NCBI GenBank assembly: GCA_025529335.1
Contig: JAMYHX010000357.1
Location: forward strand, 1 to 45,498
From: Rhizopus sp. PT2906
Taxonomy: Eukaryota; Mucoromycota; Mucoromycetes; Mucorales; Rhizopodaceae
Length of the DNA: 45,498 nt
Reading direction: 5' to 3'
A program made the position numbers and the translations under genes. Every line of letters begins with the position of its first letter. Positions within the stretch are counted from its first letter, which is position 1. Positions 34,347 to 44,548 of the stretch are shown here, piece after piece. The notes beneath the pieces are model-generated. The model was not told the DNA's origin, made no database searches, and worked only from the letters and a program-made list of their open reading frames with translations.

Positions 34347-34450
34347 AAAAATCAAATACATTAGAATAAACCATTCATTTTAAAAGTGTATGTACAAGCA
34401 ACATATTTTATTAGTGATAATAGTAGAATTTGAGCAAAAGAAAAAAGTGC

Positions 34451-35821
34451 TTATTCCGTTCCGACGTAGTCGTTACGATCATAACCTCTACCCCTTCCTC
34501 TGCCTCTTGACATGCCTCTTGCACCTCTTCCTCTAATATATCGTCCACGTCCTGTACCTCTTCTGAATCCATGAATGGTTGGAATACCCCTCCCTCTGCC
34601 ACGGAAATTATTGTCTATGCTACCTCGATTCCTCCAATTGTCTTGTTCTGATTCAGAATGTTTTCGAACATAGTCATATTCCTCTTTAGAATCTAGAGTG
34701 TCTCCATTGATATGATACGTACGATCCTCTTCATGATCCTCTCCTTCAGTTCCAATCATTAACTCTGGCTGCTCAGATGTTTTATCATCAAGTTCTTTGA
34801 TCTCCACTTTATCATGATTTTCATTTAAAACATTGTTTTCTATATCAGCACTTTCTTCTTCTTCTTCTTCTTGTTCATTCTTTTTCTCTTCGTTTGATGA
34901 CGATAAAGATGGTTCATTTTGATTTGTATGCAAGGTAACATGGCCTGGAACTATAATATGTATTGAATTCACACATTAGAAATAATAATAATAATATTTA
35001 TAAAAATCAAACAAACCTGGACTATCAGCTGGTATAATAAGCCAAGTAGGATCTTCAGAATGAACTCTGTCTAAGGCTCTCTTTTCATCTATTGTATTAT
35101 TCCAAATATCATCAAATAGTGTCTTTATTTGCTTAAATGTAACATCATTTATAGTTGTCACAGTATCTTCCGAGCTCAATTCAAACTTTTTCAATGCTTC
35201 AAAGACAAACTTTCTCTTTTGTGATCTAATCTTATAAGAAGGGTCCTTTGCTGCATAAACAGATGCACCTATGAGTTGATCACAAAAATCATTTACAGCA
35301 AACAACTTCTCCGAAGCGTTCTCTACTTGAATGGCAGAAAATAATCCAAATTGGGCCAGTCGAACAATATAAAGAAATTGTAATAAGGCTAGTGTCTGAT
35401 TTTCTACTTTATATTTGATTTCTTTTTCAATATAATTTTCGTGATATGCGCGTAATTTATCTTTGATCTCTGTATCTGTCTGGTTTATATGTGTAAATAT
35501 CCTTGTATTATATAAAATTGCATAATAGTAAACTTACCAAGTTCTTTAACGTAGTCTGGTATTTTTCAAGACATGCCTCTGTTATCTGCTTCTTCATTCT
35601 TTCTTCCTCTGTTAGTTGTTCTTCTTCTTTCACTTTAAGCTCATCCTATTGAAATGAGCATTTATGCTTAATTATTATTCTTTCTTTTTCTATACCAGCT
35701 CTGCTTGAAGTGAATTAATTTCTGTTTGAATCTGTTCAATGTGTGGGTGTATTGGAGGAGGTTGTAAACTTCTCTTCTTGATTGTCCTCTTGAAGGGCTT
35801 TTTAGCTTTTTGTTCGTTCAT
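34451..35821 (-). CDS. Caprin-like RGG-box RNA-binding protein
   Basis: Exons (complement): 35696-35821, 35538-35645, 35017-35479, 34451-34950; 398 aa. After a basic N-terminus, residues about 25-80 are coiled coil. Residues about 80-225 form a helical domain whose order (LEKYQTTLKNL; QTLALLQFLYIVRLAQFG; FAVNDFCDQL; TFKQIKTLFDDIWNNT) parallels the conserved HR1 region of animal caprins. A Glu-rich disordered linker follows and the last ~60 residues are an RGG/RGR box (FRGRGRG, GRGRYIRGRGARG). A cytoplasmic role in translation or granules would suit, but caprin homology is by eye only. Convergent with PNKP, 104 bp apart. Confidence 0.7.
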
Positions 35822-36874
35822 TTCAATAGATGAGTAATAAAGAATAAGAAAGAGAAAAGAAAAAGAATTTTAAACTGATTGAAATGAATAAGCCACTATA
35901 CCGTACTTTCCTAATACGTTTCAACCACACACATACACACACACGCACACACACACATATGTATATACATCTCTCTTTCTATATCAAACTGCAAGTACTT
36001 ATAATCCCTAAGTTTAGTTTGAATCAGGAGCATTTCTACATTTTATCATCCAACACGTCATGGGAGACACTTTTTATTACCCCGTGGCATCCCACGCAAA
36101 TATTCATGTAGGCCGCTCTTTCACGAATTTATATGTTACACAGACTACAACGAAACACAACTGCTTCAACCATGTCACCTGACTCTACTAATTCAGCCAA
36201 CATCATGACTGCAACAAGTTTCCCTCAGAATAGAGCAAAAGCGACAGATTTGTTTGTGGGGGAAATTTGTAAATTACTGCAAAGCTTTTCCTTGTCCTTA
36301 ATGTCCAAGGCAGGGTGTCTTTCGTCGCAATAGCAGTATTAAGAATGAACCCTCTTTCTTTGTAATAACCCCCCCAATACGAGTTAGATACTGTTCTTTT
36401 ATAATCATCATTGGTTGAGTTGGTCATGTCAAATAGAGACACTTCCCGGGAAAACGGTTTACACGTCAAATGTGCGGATAAAATACCATAGCATCATCAT
36501 TCTTAGTTTTAGGAGATAGTCTTTGATAAGTGGTATTCTTTGGTTGGACAACCACTTGGGACCAATTATGAACATTGTTAGTCTTGGACGCATGGTTTAC
36601 TGTGTCATCCTTATATACAAGGTGAAGCTTAACTTGTTGTCTTGCTTGACTATGACCGCCATGCGATTGACATATAAGGTACCTTGAACTTTAATAGAAT
36701 CTAATCTCCTGCATACGTCGGTTTATCCCCCGAAAGCCAAGACCTCGTCCCACAACAGCAAAATTCGATGACCGCAAATCAAACAGGGACATGATTCCAT
36801 CTCCCCTTTTCCTCTTCTTCTTCCTCTTCGAAAAAAAGAAATATCATAAAATATAAAAGCGACAAACAGCCGCT
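35822..36874. other. Intergenic region with CA microsatellite
   Basis: About 1.05 kb with no supported gene. A CA-rich repeat with interruptions lies at 35926-35957. Short frames (for example around 36130-36330) lack family features. The last 60 bp are A-rich and lie just before the glycosyltransferase start. Confidence 0.45.
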
Positions 36875-38086
36875 ATGCATAAAGCATCCATTACATCTAG
36901 AAAAAGATGGCTGTTATATGTAGCAATGCTATCTCTCATCCTATCCATTACTTTCTTCTCTTCCCAACAATTTACAATAGCAACTACATCCGAAACAGAA
37001 TACAACCTTCAAGCTGATAATAAATTGCTCATTAATCTGTCAGATTCACTAAATACGACCGAGCAGGATGGATGCAATTGTCAATTGTCGAATGTTCATG
37101 AACTTGACATTGAAGAAAAGGACATACATGCTGATATTGACCTTACATTTCCTCCATTGCCTAAAGAGACATTACAGAAAATTAACAAGAACCTGCTAAA
37201 GGATCGTATCTTGATTGTTGCTACTGCAAATTATGGAATGCGCAACCATATCTACAACTGGATCGAGTCACTCAAACGAGTAAACGAGACCAAGTTTATC
37301 ATCTTTTGTTTGGATGACAAGTTATACGACCACCTTGCTTTAACAGGCTATACAAGCCATGCAGCTAAAATTCCTGATACCTGGTTCCATCAAGAGATTG
37401 AAGCCAATTTTTCATTGTATTTTAGTGAAACCTACCGTATCATTACTCATGCTAAAACTCTGGTTGTACAACAATTATTGTATCTCGATGTTACTGTATT
37501 TTTTTCGGATGTAGATATTGTCTGGAGGAGGACACATATTGTAGATTACGTTAGTGCAGTAATGAATGCAAGACCAAGCACAGAAATATTGTTCCAACAA
37601 GAAGGTGTTGACCAACGAGAAATAAACAGTGGCTTTTATCTCATGCGACCCACTAGTACGATGAAAAGGCTACTGGCGGAAACAATCACAATACAGGATA
37701 CAAATGAAAAGATGACACAACAAGGAGCAATGAATGCAGCTTTAGATAAGCTTGATTTGGATATTAGAACAGGTCCAGTAGGTCTATTGGACTTGTTACA
37801 CTTTCCTAATGGCTATGTTTATTTTGATCTTGACCTTCCCCGGCAACACGGAATAGACCCTTTTATCGTGCATGCAAACTATTTGGTATGTAAAATAAGA
37901 ATCGACAAGTGTATCACTATATTTAACCTTTTATAGATTGGCGAAGATAAAAAAAAGAAGCTAATAGAATACAACATGTGGTATCTCAATGATACATGGT
38001 TAGATCAAATGGATGTTAAATTCAACAAAAAGACTAAATCTATGAAAAATCAACAACAAAAAGCCAAATCAAAAGAACAAAACTAA
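36875..38086 (+). CDS. Golgi type II glycosyltransferase (nucleotide-diphospho-sugar transferase)
   Basis: Exons: 36875-37885 and 37937-38086; 386 aa. A short basic cytosolic tail is followed by one membrane anchor at residues about 12-30 (LLYVAMLSLILSITFF), then a luminal stem with N-glycosylation sequons. The catalytic domain (about 105-340) reads DRILIVATANYGMRNHIYNW, then FFSDVDIVW with a D-x-D metal/nucleotide-sugar motif at residues 212-214, EINSGFYLMRPT and HANYL. This pattern is that of the Nucleotid_trans family (GT77-like). Donor and acceptor are unknown; a role in cell-wall or glycoprotein glycan extension is likely. Confidence 0.85.
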
Positions 38087-38662
38087 TTACACCCCTCCCT
38101 CCCTTCATCACCTTGGTTTCTATACATTTTACATAAGTCATTATTTCTTTTTTCATCTCTTTTAATACACAGTTCTTCATCATAATTAAATCTCATAAAT
38201 GAACTACCTTTGACTTGATCATTTTATTTACAATTGTCTCCTTATTCATCTTGACTGATCATTAATCATCAAGTTACCTTATTATAGAGTTATGGCAATC
38301 ACAGACATGAGCTGCAGTAAAAGGTAACGGTTATATCATCATTTTAGCTATTAAAACATGTTCCTAACCATTTTTCTTTAGGTTTGTACGCTATATCATG
38401 AAGGAAGGTTCTATGTAATTTTGCATACCGTTTGCCAGTCTTCTTGAGAATGATGCCTTTGCTTCTATCTAAAGAGATTGGAGACAATCTGTAGTTGCGT
38501 TATCATGGCATTGTATTTTACCAATAAATCTATCGTATTATATGGGAAAATCAATATACCACCCCTAAATTTCTTATCTATCAACCCTAAGTAGCACGTT
38601 CGGTTGATGTCCGGGTCACCTTAATAACTTTTAAAAAATTGCGCCCATTTTTTAAAAGTCAG
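38087..38662. other. AT-rich intergenic region
   Basis: 576 bp with no coding signal. It holds the 3' flank of the glycosyltransferase gene and runs up to the poly(T) tract that ends the minus-strand repeat pseudogene. Confidence 0.45.
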
Positions 38663-38684
38663 TTTTTTTTTTTTTTTTTTTTTT
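38663..38684 (-). repeat. Poly(A)22 tract ending the pseudogene
   Basis: An uninterrupted T22 on the plus strand equals A22 on the minus strand, directly after the pseudogene's last readable codons. It is the longest homopolymer I noticed in the window and sits where a retrocopy tail would be. No convincing target-site duplication was found by eye. Confidence 0.7.
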
Positions 38685-39618
38685 GAAAGATGCTCGATGA
38701 ATAGACGATACTTTTCTTTGCAGCATTATAAGATACCCAAGATCATCAGCAACACGGAATATATCAATTGAGTAGCCAGCAGCAGCTTCATGGATGTTGG
38801 GCATAGCTCGCTCTTGGTCCTCAACGGTAAAGCTATTGTAAGCAAGGAGCCTGAGCATGAGAGAAGCAGCCTGTTCCATGGAGTTGTTGCCAGTATACAG
38901 CGGGTTGACCGTCTTGAAGCCTTTGGCGGAGAACCGAGTGCTTCTAAAGCCCTACTTGTAATTTGCAGCTGGCCTTGCGTAATTCTGTAGCAAACGCTCT
39001 TCGCAAAAGGCAGCTGAGAGCATTGACTGCAGAAGGTATATCTTACCTGGAGTCTCCGTATCTATCGGCTTCGTCAGCTTTATATTAGCTCCCAAGAAAG
39101 ACTTAAGGCCTCCTCCACTGATATGACCATAGATACCTCCAGACACGAGTAACTACCCGTTTATACATTATTACCAATTCTTGCCAAGTAGTTTTCTTGA
39201 ATGACTTCTGCAAGATTTTGGCCACAGGTGTGCCAGGATAAGTCATAGTATAGGTATTAATGGTGCAAGGATCCAAGGAGCTTTCGTTCCTCAAAAAGGC
39301 ATCAACTTGTGTCACAAAAAACACTGTATCATCCAAGTATATTACCGATTCAACAAATCTGCTGGCAATTGAAGCTATCTCGCTTGTTACTGACTCAATT
39401 TCAATGGGCTTTTGGAAGATGCAGCTATGATCAAAGTTTGGTAAACTTATATCTTCTATTGGAAGATACGTTGAATCTTGTAAGATCAGGTTTTGTGTTA
39501 TTAGAAGCTGAAGTTGTGGAGGCTTATATGCATCAGAAAATGCACCAGAAATTAGACTAATACTACGGGTGCGGCCTCTGCCTATAAGCTATGATGTCGT
39601 CAGCAAAGCTTTTCATTA

Positions 39619-39652
39619 TGTAGCTTGACGCTACACAAGACTTTATAAAGTC
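39619..39652. repeat. Two adjacent perfect inverted repeats
   Basis: TGTAGC-ttgac-GCTACA (39619-39635) is a 6-bp stem with a 5-base loop. GACTTTATAAAGTC (39639-39652) is a 14-bp perfect palindrome three bases further on. They lie near the left boundary of the inverted segment inside the copy 2 pseudogene. Confidence 0.6.
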
Positions 39653-40290
39653 GCCGCCTTAGTTTGTGTTTTTTTTTCAAGAAGAAAGAGACAAAAAAGA
39701 AATGTTGTTATTTATTTATTTATTTTATTCTTTATGTTGTCAGCTTGATCAACAAAGACCATTGTGTTGACATCGTATTTGCTATCAGAGAGAGTGAACT
39801 GGACAGTCTTAGGTTAGGCAGAGACTTTGGTAGCGTGAGGTTGTATAGTGATGTCACATGTAGCACCCCAAGGAAGCACTCCTAGCTTCAGCCTATTTTT
39901 AAGTGCATGCAGTGTTTGCCATTCTTTACTTAAATTAAAATGGTCAATATCAATTTCTTCTTCCTCATCTACTTCCATATAATCATCAGATGAAGTATCC
40001 ACATCATTATCTGAAATAATCTCTCTATTAGTAATAAATTCGCTAAAGATATGTGATAAAAACAAGAAAAAGCGTGCTAAATAGAAAGCAGGAATTACCA
40101 TTTCCTTAAAGAACATGCACACACGCATATACCAAAAAGAGAGGTTCGGAATGATTCAAATCATACTTTAGAAGAAAAGCTATTCTATTCCTTTAAAGTT
40201 CACATGATGTATTACAGTTTATTTAAACAGAAATGGTGCTAAGGGGATGATGATGATTTTTTGGGCAAACAACAATATATTTAAAAAGCT

Positions 40291-41098
40291 TTAATTGTAG
40301 TGGTATTGAAAACAATTTGCTCTAGAGCGATCAATTGTCTTTTCTATTAATGGGCTGAGAATGGACAACTTCATTGTTTCCCGTTTTTTGCTGCTGGGTC
40401 TTTCCTTCACTACAGGAAGCATGCAAAATTCCTCAAAAACGTTCAAGATGTCATACAGTCGGTCAACATACCCAATTAACTGAGGCAGTTCATTAAGCGA
40501 CATTGGGAATCTCAAATGGTCGAGCTCAACCATCAAATAAAGACCGTCATTTTTTAGCTGGGTCAAATAAAATGTCAAATAACTCCCTATTATATCGATT
40601 AATAATGAAAATGCCATACTATTGTTTTTGTTATTGTACTTACCAACTGCTTGAATTGCTAACACGCTATTCAGGTTGTTTACATCAATTGCATCTTTTG
40701 AGAAAATACCAAGTCTGTAAAGATCCACGTTTAATTTATAATGATTGGTGCGGTCAGCCAAGGTCTTCACTTCAGCGAAGCAAACACTTTTTTCTTCATT
40801 ATTGTTATTTATGATGGTGATACAGCCATCTGGTCGACTTTTAGAAATTTGATTTTTTTCTTTTTTGAACTCTGAATTAATTGCGTTCGTCCACGTAAAA
40901 ACCACCTTTTTTTCAGCATTATCAAACAAAGGCTTGATGGCTGGTTGAAGGAAGCTAGTACAAAGGCCAAATTCCTTAATAGTGCTTGTAAGGAGTTCAT
41001 CTGGGAGATCCTCTACTAAGCGCTTAAAGCACAAAATGATTCTAATAACTAAATCGCCTTGATCGTCAGTCAAATCCAACAATGAAAAGCTTGCTTTC
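40291..41098 (-). pseudogene. 5'-truncated PD-(D/E)XK-type nuclease-like gene, copy A
   Basis: Open minus-strand text of about 268 codons starts right after a TAG at 41099-41101 and ends with a TAA at 40291. There is no ATG near the start, so the 5' end is missing or lies in unfound exons. At residues 84-106 (counted from the TTG at 41082) a P-D pair is followed 18 residues later by E-V-K (SKSRPDGCI; VCFAEVK), the PD-(D/E)XK catalytic signature. Then come NHYKLNVDLYRLG and YLTFYLTQLKNDGLYLM. A 57-nt GT-AG intron (40587-40643) is probable: it interrupts conserved text and happens to be open in frame. The first 98 nt are nearly identical, inverted, to the gene at 44549, which supplies the missing N-terminus. 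Apart from truncation, no stops are seen. Confidence 0.6.
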
Positions 41099-41101
41099 TA
41101 T

Positions 41102-41905
41102 TGATTATTATTAAATATGGTCATCCCTCTCCTCAATACAGTAATTAGAATAAAAAAATAAGTGTTTTCATTTCAAATATTTACACTATTTCCAGGAAGA
41201 GATGTCGCGCTGACTTGTCGTTTTTTCGTATAAATTGTATTATAAAAACTGCAAAAATGCGACTTTACTTTCTGAAAAGACTGTATAAGCAAACAATTAA
41301 TTTATTCAAATAGAAACATTAAAATAATCTTGCAACAAATTTAGACTATAAACAGATTAAGAAAGCATTTTTCAAACTTTGAGATTACTAATTATCTAAA
41401 GAAAAAAGGTCAGTAAACAAGAATATTACTTCTAATATTAATGGCTGTTAGGTTTCTACAGGACTTGCACAAAGTACAAAGACTCTGCGGGGTCGTTCAA
41501 ACCCTAACCATGCGGGAAATTCAGCTACAAGACTTGCACAAAGCACAAAGGCTCTGCGGGGTCGTTCACCTACTAGACTTGGCATGTGCACAATTGTTTG
41601 ACTGAGTAAGAGTAAAATACTTACTTTATTTAAATGAACACCTTTCCAGAAAGAAAGGTAAAAGATAAAAAAAAAAAAAAATTGTGAGGAAAAAATCCCG
41701 TTAAAAATAATATTTGACTTTCAATAAATTTCGAAAGCTGGACTCCACATTTTTTATTTATCGATGTTGTCGAGTGAAATTGGAATTAGGACTAAAACTT
41801 GCGATTTATTTATTTTGCTCCCCCCCCTTTCTGAACTTTAAAATTTGGAGTGGTTGACTTGTATGGCTTTAGAAATAAGAATTTTTTTTATTTTATGCTT
41901 TATCT
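41102..41905. other. AT-rich region between copy A and MULE 2
   Basis: About 800 bp without a supported gene. It contains a 44-bp direct repeat (annotated separately), an A-rich run near 41669-41681 and a C9 tract near 41820. It may include a terminal region of the MULE, but no terminal inverted repeat was recognised. Confidence 0.4.
41456..41568. repeat. 44-bp direct repeat, two copies
   Basis: Copies lie at 41456-41499 and 41525-41568 (period 69) and differ at three bases. Each contains GACTTGCACAAAG and CTCTGCGGGGTCGTTCA, noticeably GC-richer than the surroundings. A weak third start (CTACTAGACTTG) follows at 41570. The 25-bp spacer is not repeated. Function unknown; subterminal repeats of a DNA transposon are one option. 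Confidence 0.75.
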
Positions 41906-44095
41906 TCTTTGTGTTTGCAAATTTATATTTGGTGGAAGCTGCATCTCTTCATTTGCTGACAACAACTGTCTTAGTTCATTATATATTTGTGACAGTATGT
42001 TGTTATTTTTAAAAGTTAAATGCATACGACTTTTTAAAGCTTGTCTGCATACACTTTGTGATGCTTGTCAACAACTCATCCGTTCTACCTTCAGCTTCAG
42101 ATGATACTTCTGATTAAAGCACATCAGAGCTATCAGTAACTGCTTCGATATGATTATTCTCCATCGTATTCTGGATAAGTGTTGTCTCACCCATCGTATG
42201 AACCCTCAAGCTAGAGTCAATTTCTAGGTAATGTCGTAAGTACATTATAGCATTTCTCTTGTTACTGTCGTGACAATCTACCTTGGCTGTAAACCACAAA
42301 GCTTTTATCGAAGCGATAAACTAAATACATATGCTTACAGGCACGCCTATTTCGTTGAAAGTCTATACAATTGCATGCAGTCATTATTCCTTACTCAGTT
42401 GATATATCGTATACAACTTCCGTCGTGAAAGACTTGACAATATAACAAGCTTCTTCATCAATATACACCTTCTGCGCCATATCTTTTAATGACAGCTCAT
42501 TGATCTCTTTTGCAATCATTCTCTTTCTTGCCTCTCTAGTCTCTGAGCTCATACGTCCGATATTAGCAGACATCCTTGCGGTATTGTGCATAAAGTCGGT
42601 ATGAACATCATCAACCAAGATAAAGATTAAGCGATCCAACCTTCTGTTTCTTTTTCTTTGCAAGTAATTCGTCTTCAGTTGGTTATGCCAACTCTCAATA
42701 TAGTTGTTCGTTTCCATATTGGTGAACATTTGTGGCTGGTAGACAGCAGACCAGTGCATAAACTTATCATCAATAAGACACTTTTAAGTAAAGTGAGCCA
42801 TGAAATCCATATGCATTGAAAACTCCTGTTGGAAATGTAACAGCTTCTGGGCGAACATTTGGGTTGAACTTTCCCACATCAAACTCTTAAGAACTGCTAT
42901 CATGCTTCTATGAACAGCATTGTTGGCAGAGGCACTTCCTATCTTGACTTTCTTGCGAATTTGATTCATCCAGGCTCTGCTGACATGGAAAAGACACCAT
43001 TGTATGCTGACGGCAGAACCAAAGACTCCTGTAGTGGCTGCATGTTCAGCGGCGGAAACCTCAATTGTTATTTTCTTTAAGCAAGGAAGTTGTTGATCAG
43101 GTCCAAGATTCTTGATAAACCTTAAAAAGCATGCGATTGGAATCATTGAGTGATCACTAGTGAAGAAAAAGGTAACTGGGCTACCACTTCCTGTAATGGA
43201 ATGTCTAACGACAATGCTATATAATATAACATTGGCTATGTTGGACACACGATGTGTAGCATCCAGGCAAAATGATTCAGCTTGAACTAGTTGCTGTCTT
43301 TGCCATGGAGAAGCAAAGTCAAATGTATAGCTCTGTTCAAAATCTTGAGCAATATAGGTAAAGTAACCTCGTTGTTGCTGAAGATCTTTCGACCAATGCT
43401 TGATTGATGCTTTCTGTTCAATGTGCTTTTTATATGATAGTTCTTGAACCTTTTTATATATGTATAAACATCCTCCGAATGGACAAATTGATCACGATGT
43501 ACAGCATATACTGAGAGGATGACGAACTAGCAACTTCAGGAAGAAGATCTCTTATTCTTTCATTAAAATGACGTTGAATTGCAGCTCTTATATCTCTTCT
43601 ACTGTAGCCTTCACGTAACTTTTGCAATATAGCTTCCTTTGCATTATCCGACAAAGGTAAAAAAGAGATATCATCAATGCTTCCAATAAGATGATCATGC
43701 TCAATATGAAGCTTAATGGTGACCTGATTAGGTGTTACGAAATAGCAGGTGACAGTAACATAGCATCTGCAATCGATCTTCTTGCTTGGTTTCTGAATTG
43801 GCCGGCTTTTGGATGATTCATCTTCTGTCTGTACACCAGCACGGCTCTTATAGGTTCCAGCTCGATGGCATATGTACTTAATTTTCCAAATGATGCTTCT
43901 TCTTGTTACGCGCTTTGGCATAGGTAGGCTTTCTTCGTTTAAAGTAGACGTATTACTATTCATCTTGTTCTTATACATTCAACATACTGCATGATGGGCA
44001 GGTGAATTTTCAATGATATTTTTCCAAGAGTCAATATCAACAATAATTTCTCTAGGAAAGGATGTGTATTGTTCTAAAGCTAAGCTCTCAGACAT
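41906..44095 (-). mobile_element. Decayed Mutator-like (MULE) transposase, copy 2
   Basis: Minus-strand MULE text starts at ATG 44095 (MSESLALEQYTSFPREIIVD). It passes a TGA at 43979-43981, a basic Cys-containing N-terminal domain (KIDCRCYVTVTC; HIEHDHLIG), frame changes around 43455-43500, then the core. The core has FCLDATHRVSN (first Asp), ITIEVSAAEHAA (the second Asp position reads Glu), WCLFHVSRAW (C/H signature) and NNYIESWHNQLK (Glu). TAA codons follow at 42784-42786 and 42391-42393. A SWIM finger C-x-C-x8-C-x-H lies at about 42365-42330, and a C-terminal tail (ILSQIYNELRQLL) ends near 41906. It is related to copy 1 but clearly diverged. It lies between the two inverted PD-(D/E)XK-type genes. 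Confidence 0.8.
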
Positions 44096-44548
44096 GATTA
44101 CTATTCTTTAATAAAAGGGGAATAAGTAGACGAAAAAGCCAAAGAACTAAAGAGAATTGATGATCACAACACCAAAGAATAAATAATCACTTTAAGAATT
44201 TAAAGTTCAGAAAGGGGGTGATTTGGGACTACTTTTTATTGAGAAACGAATGGGTTGTTTTGCGTAATAAATGACAGCTTTATTTAATAATAAGTTGATA
44301 TTATATATTTTCATAGTTAATTATGCTTACTTTTTCTAATTGTTTTGGCGTGCTTTTAACAATTTAGAACAACCAAATAAAAAGAGAAAGAAAGGCATCA
44401 ACAAGAATGTTATTTATAACAGAAGAATTTAATTATCATGTGTATAAATATTTATTTTCTCCTATTTCAAGGGGCAAAGTAAGGGCATGGCTAGTTTTAT
44501 TTTCGCGTGTGCGTGGTGTTTCCCTTTCTTTATGAATGAATTAAAAAT
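44096..44548. other. Divergent intergenic region, MULE 2 / gene B
   Basis: 453 bp of AT-rich DNA lie between the MULE start (-) and the start of the PD-(D/E)XK-type gene (+). It would hold both promoters if the two are one element. No terminal repeat was recognised. Confidence 0.4.

Larger units (their letters stand above)
38663..40128 (-). pseudogene. Repeat-family pseudogene, copy 2, poly(A)-ended
   Basis: Minus-strand text begins about 39940 (NRLKLGVLPWG, homologous at DNA level to copy 1 near 10020) and resumes at about 39580 with GRTRSISLISGAFSDAYKPP. It then runs about 300 codons with one frame change (near 39150) and one TAG (at 38952-38954), ending in a perfect A22 tract (T22 on the plus strand, 38663-38684). 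Between 39605 and 39855 the matching segment (IRESELDSLRLGRDF, RLYSD) is on the opposite strand, so a piece of the gene is inverted. The frame runs into the poly(A) without a stop. I recognise no domain (for example SMLSAAFCEERLLQNYA, SFTVEDQERAMPNIHEAAAG). A retrocopy of an unknown mRNA or of an RNA-virus gene are both possible. Confidence 0.5.

Noticed and set aside
34411..34602. Acidic minus-strand frame over the RGG box
   Set aside because: It is another frame of the caprin-like gene's Arg/Gly-rich codons and crosses its stop.
36133..36333. Small plus-strand frame upstream of the glycosyltransferase
   Set aside because: Low-complexity Ser/Thr text without splice partners or recognisable family.
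41456..41499. tRNA gene
   Set aside because: A B-box-like end is present but no A-box, acceptor stem or anticodon arm could be folded.
41456..41568. CRISPR-like array
   Set aside because: Only two full copies with one spacer, in a eukaryotic genome with no cas genes.
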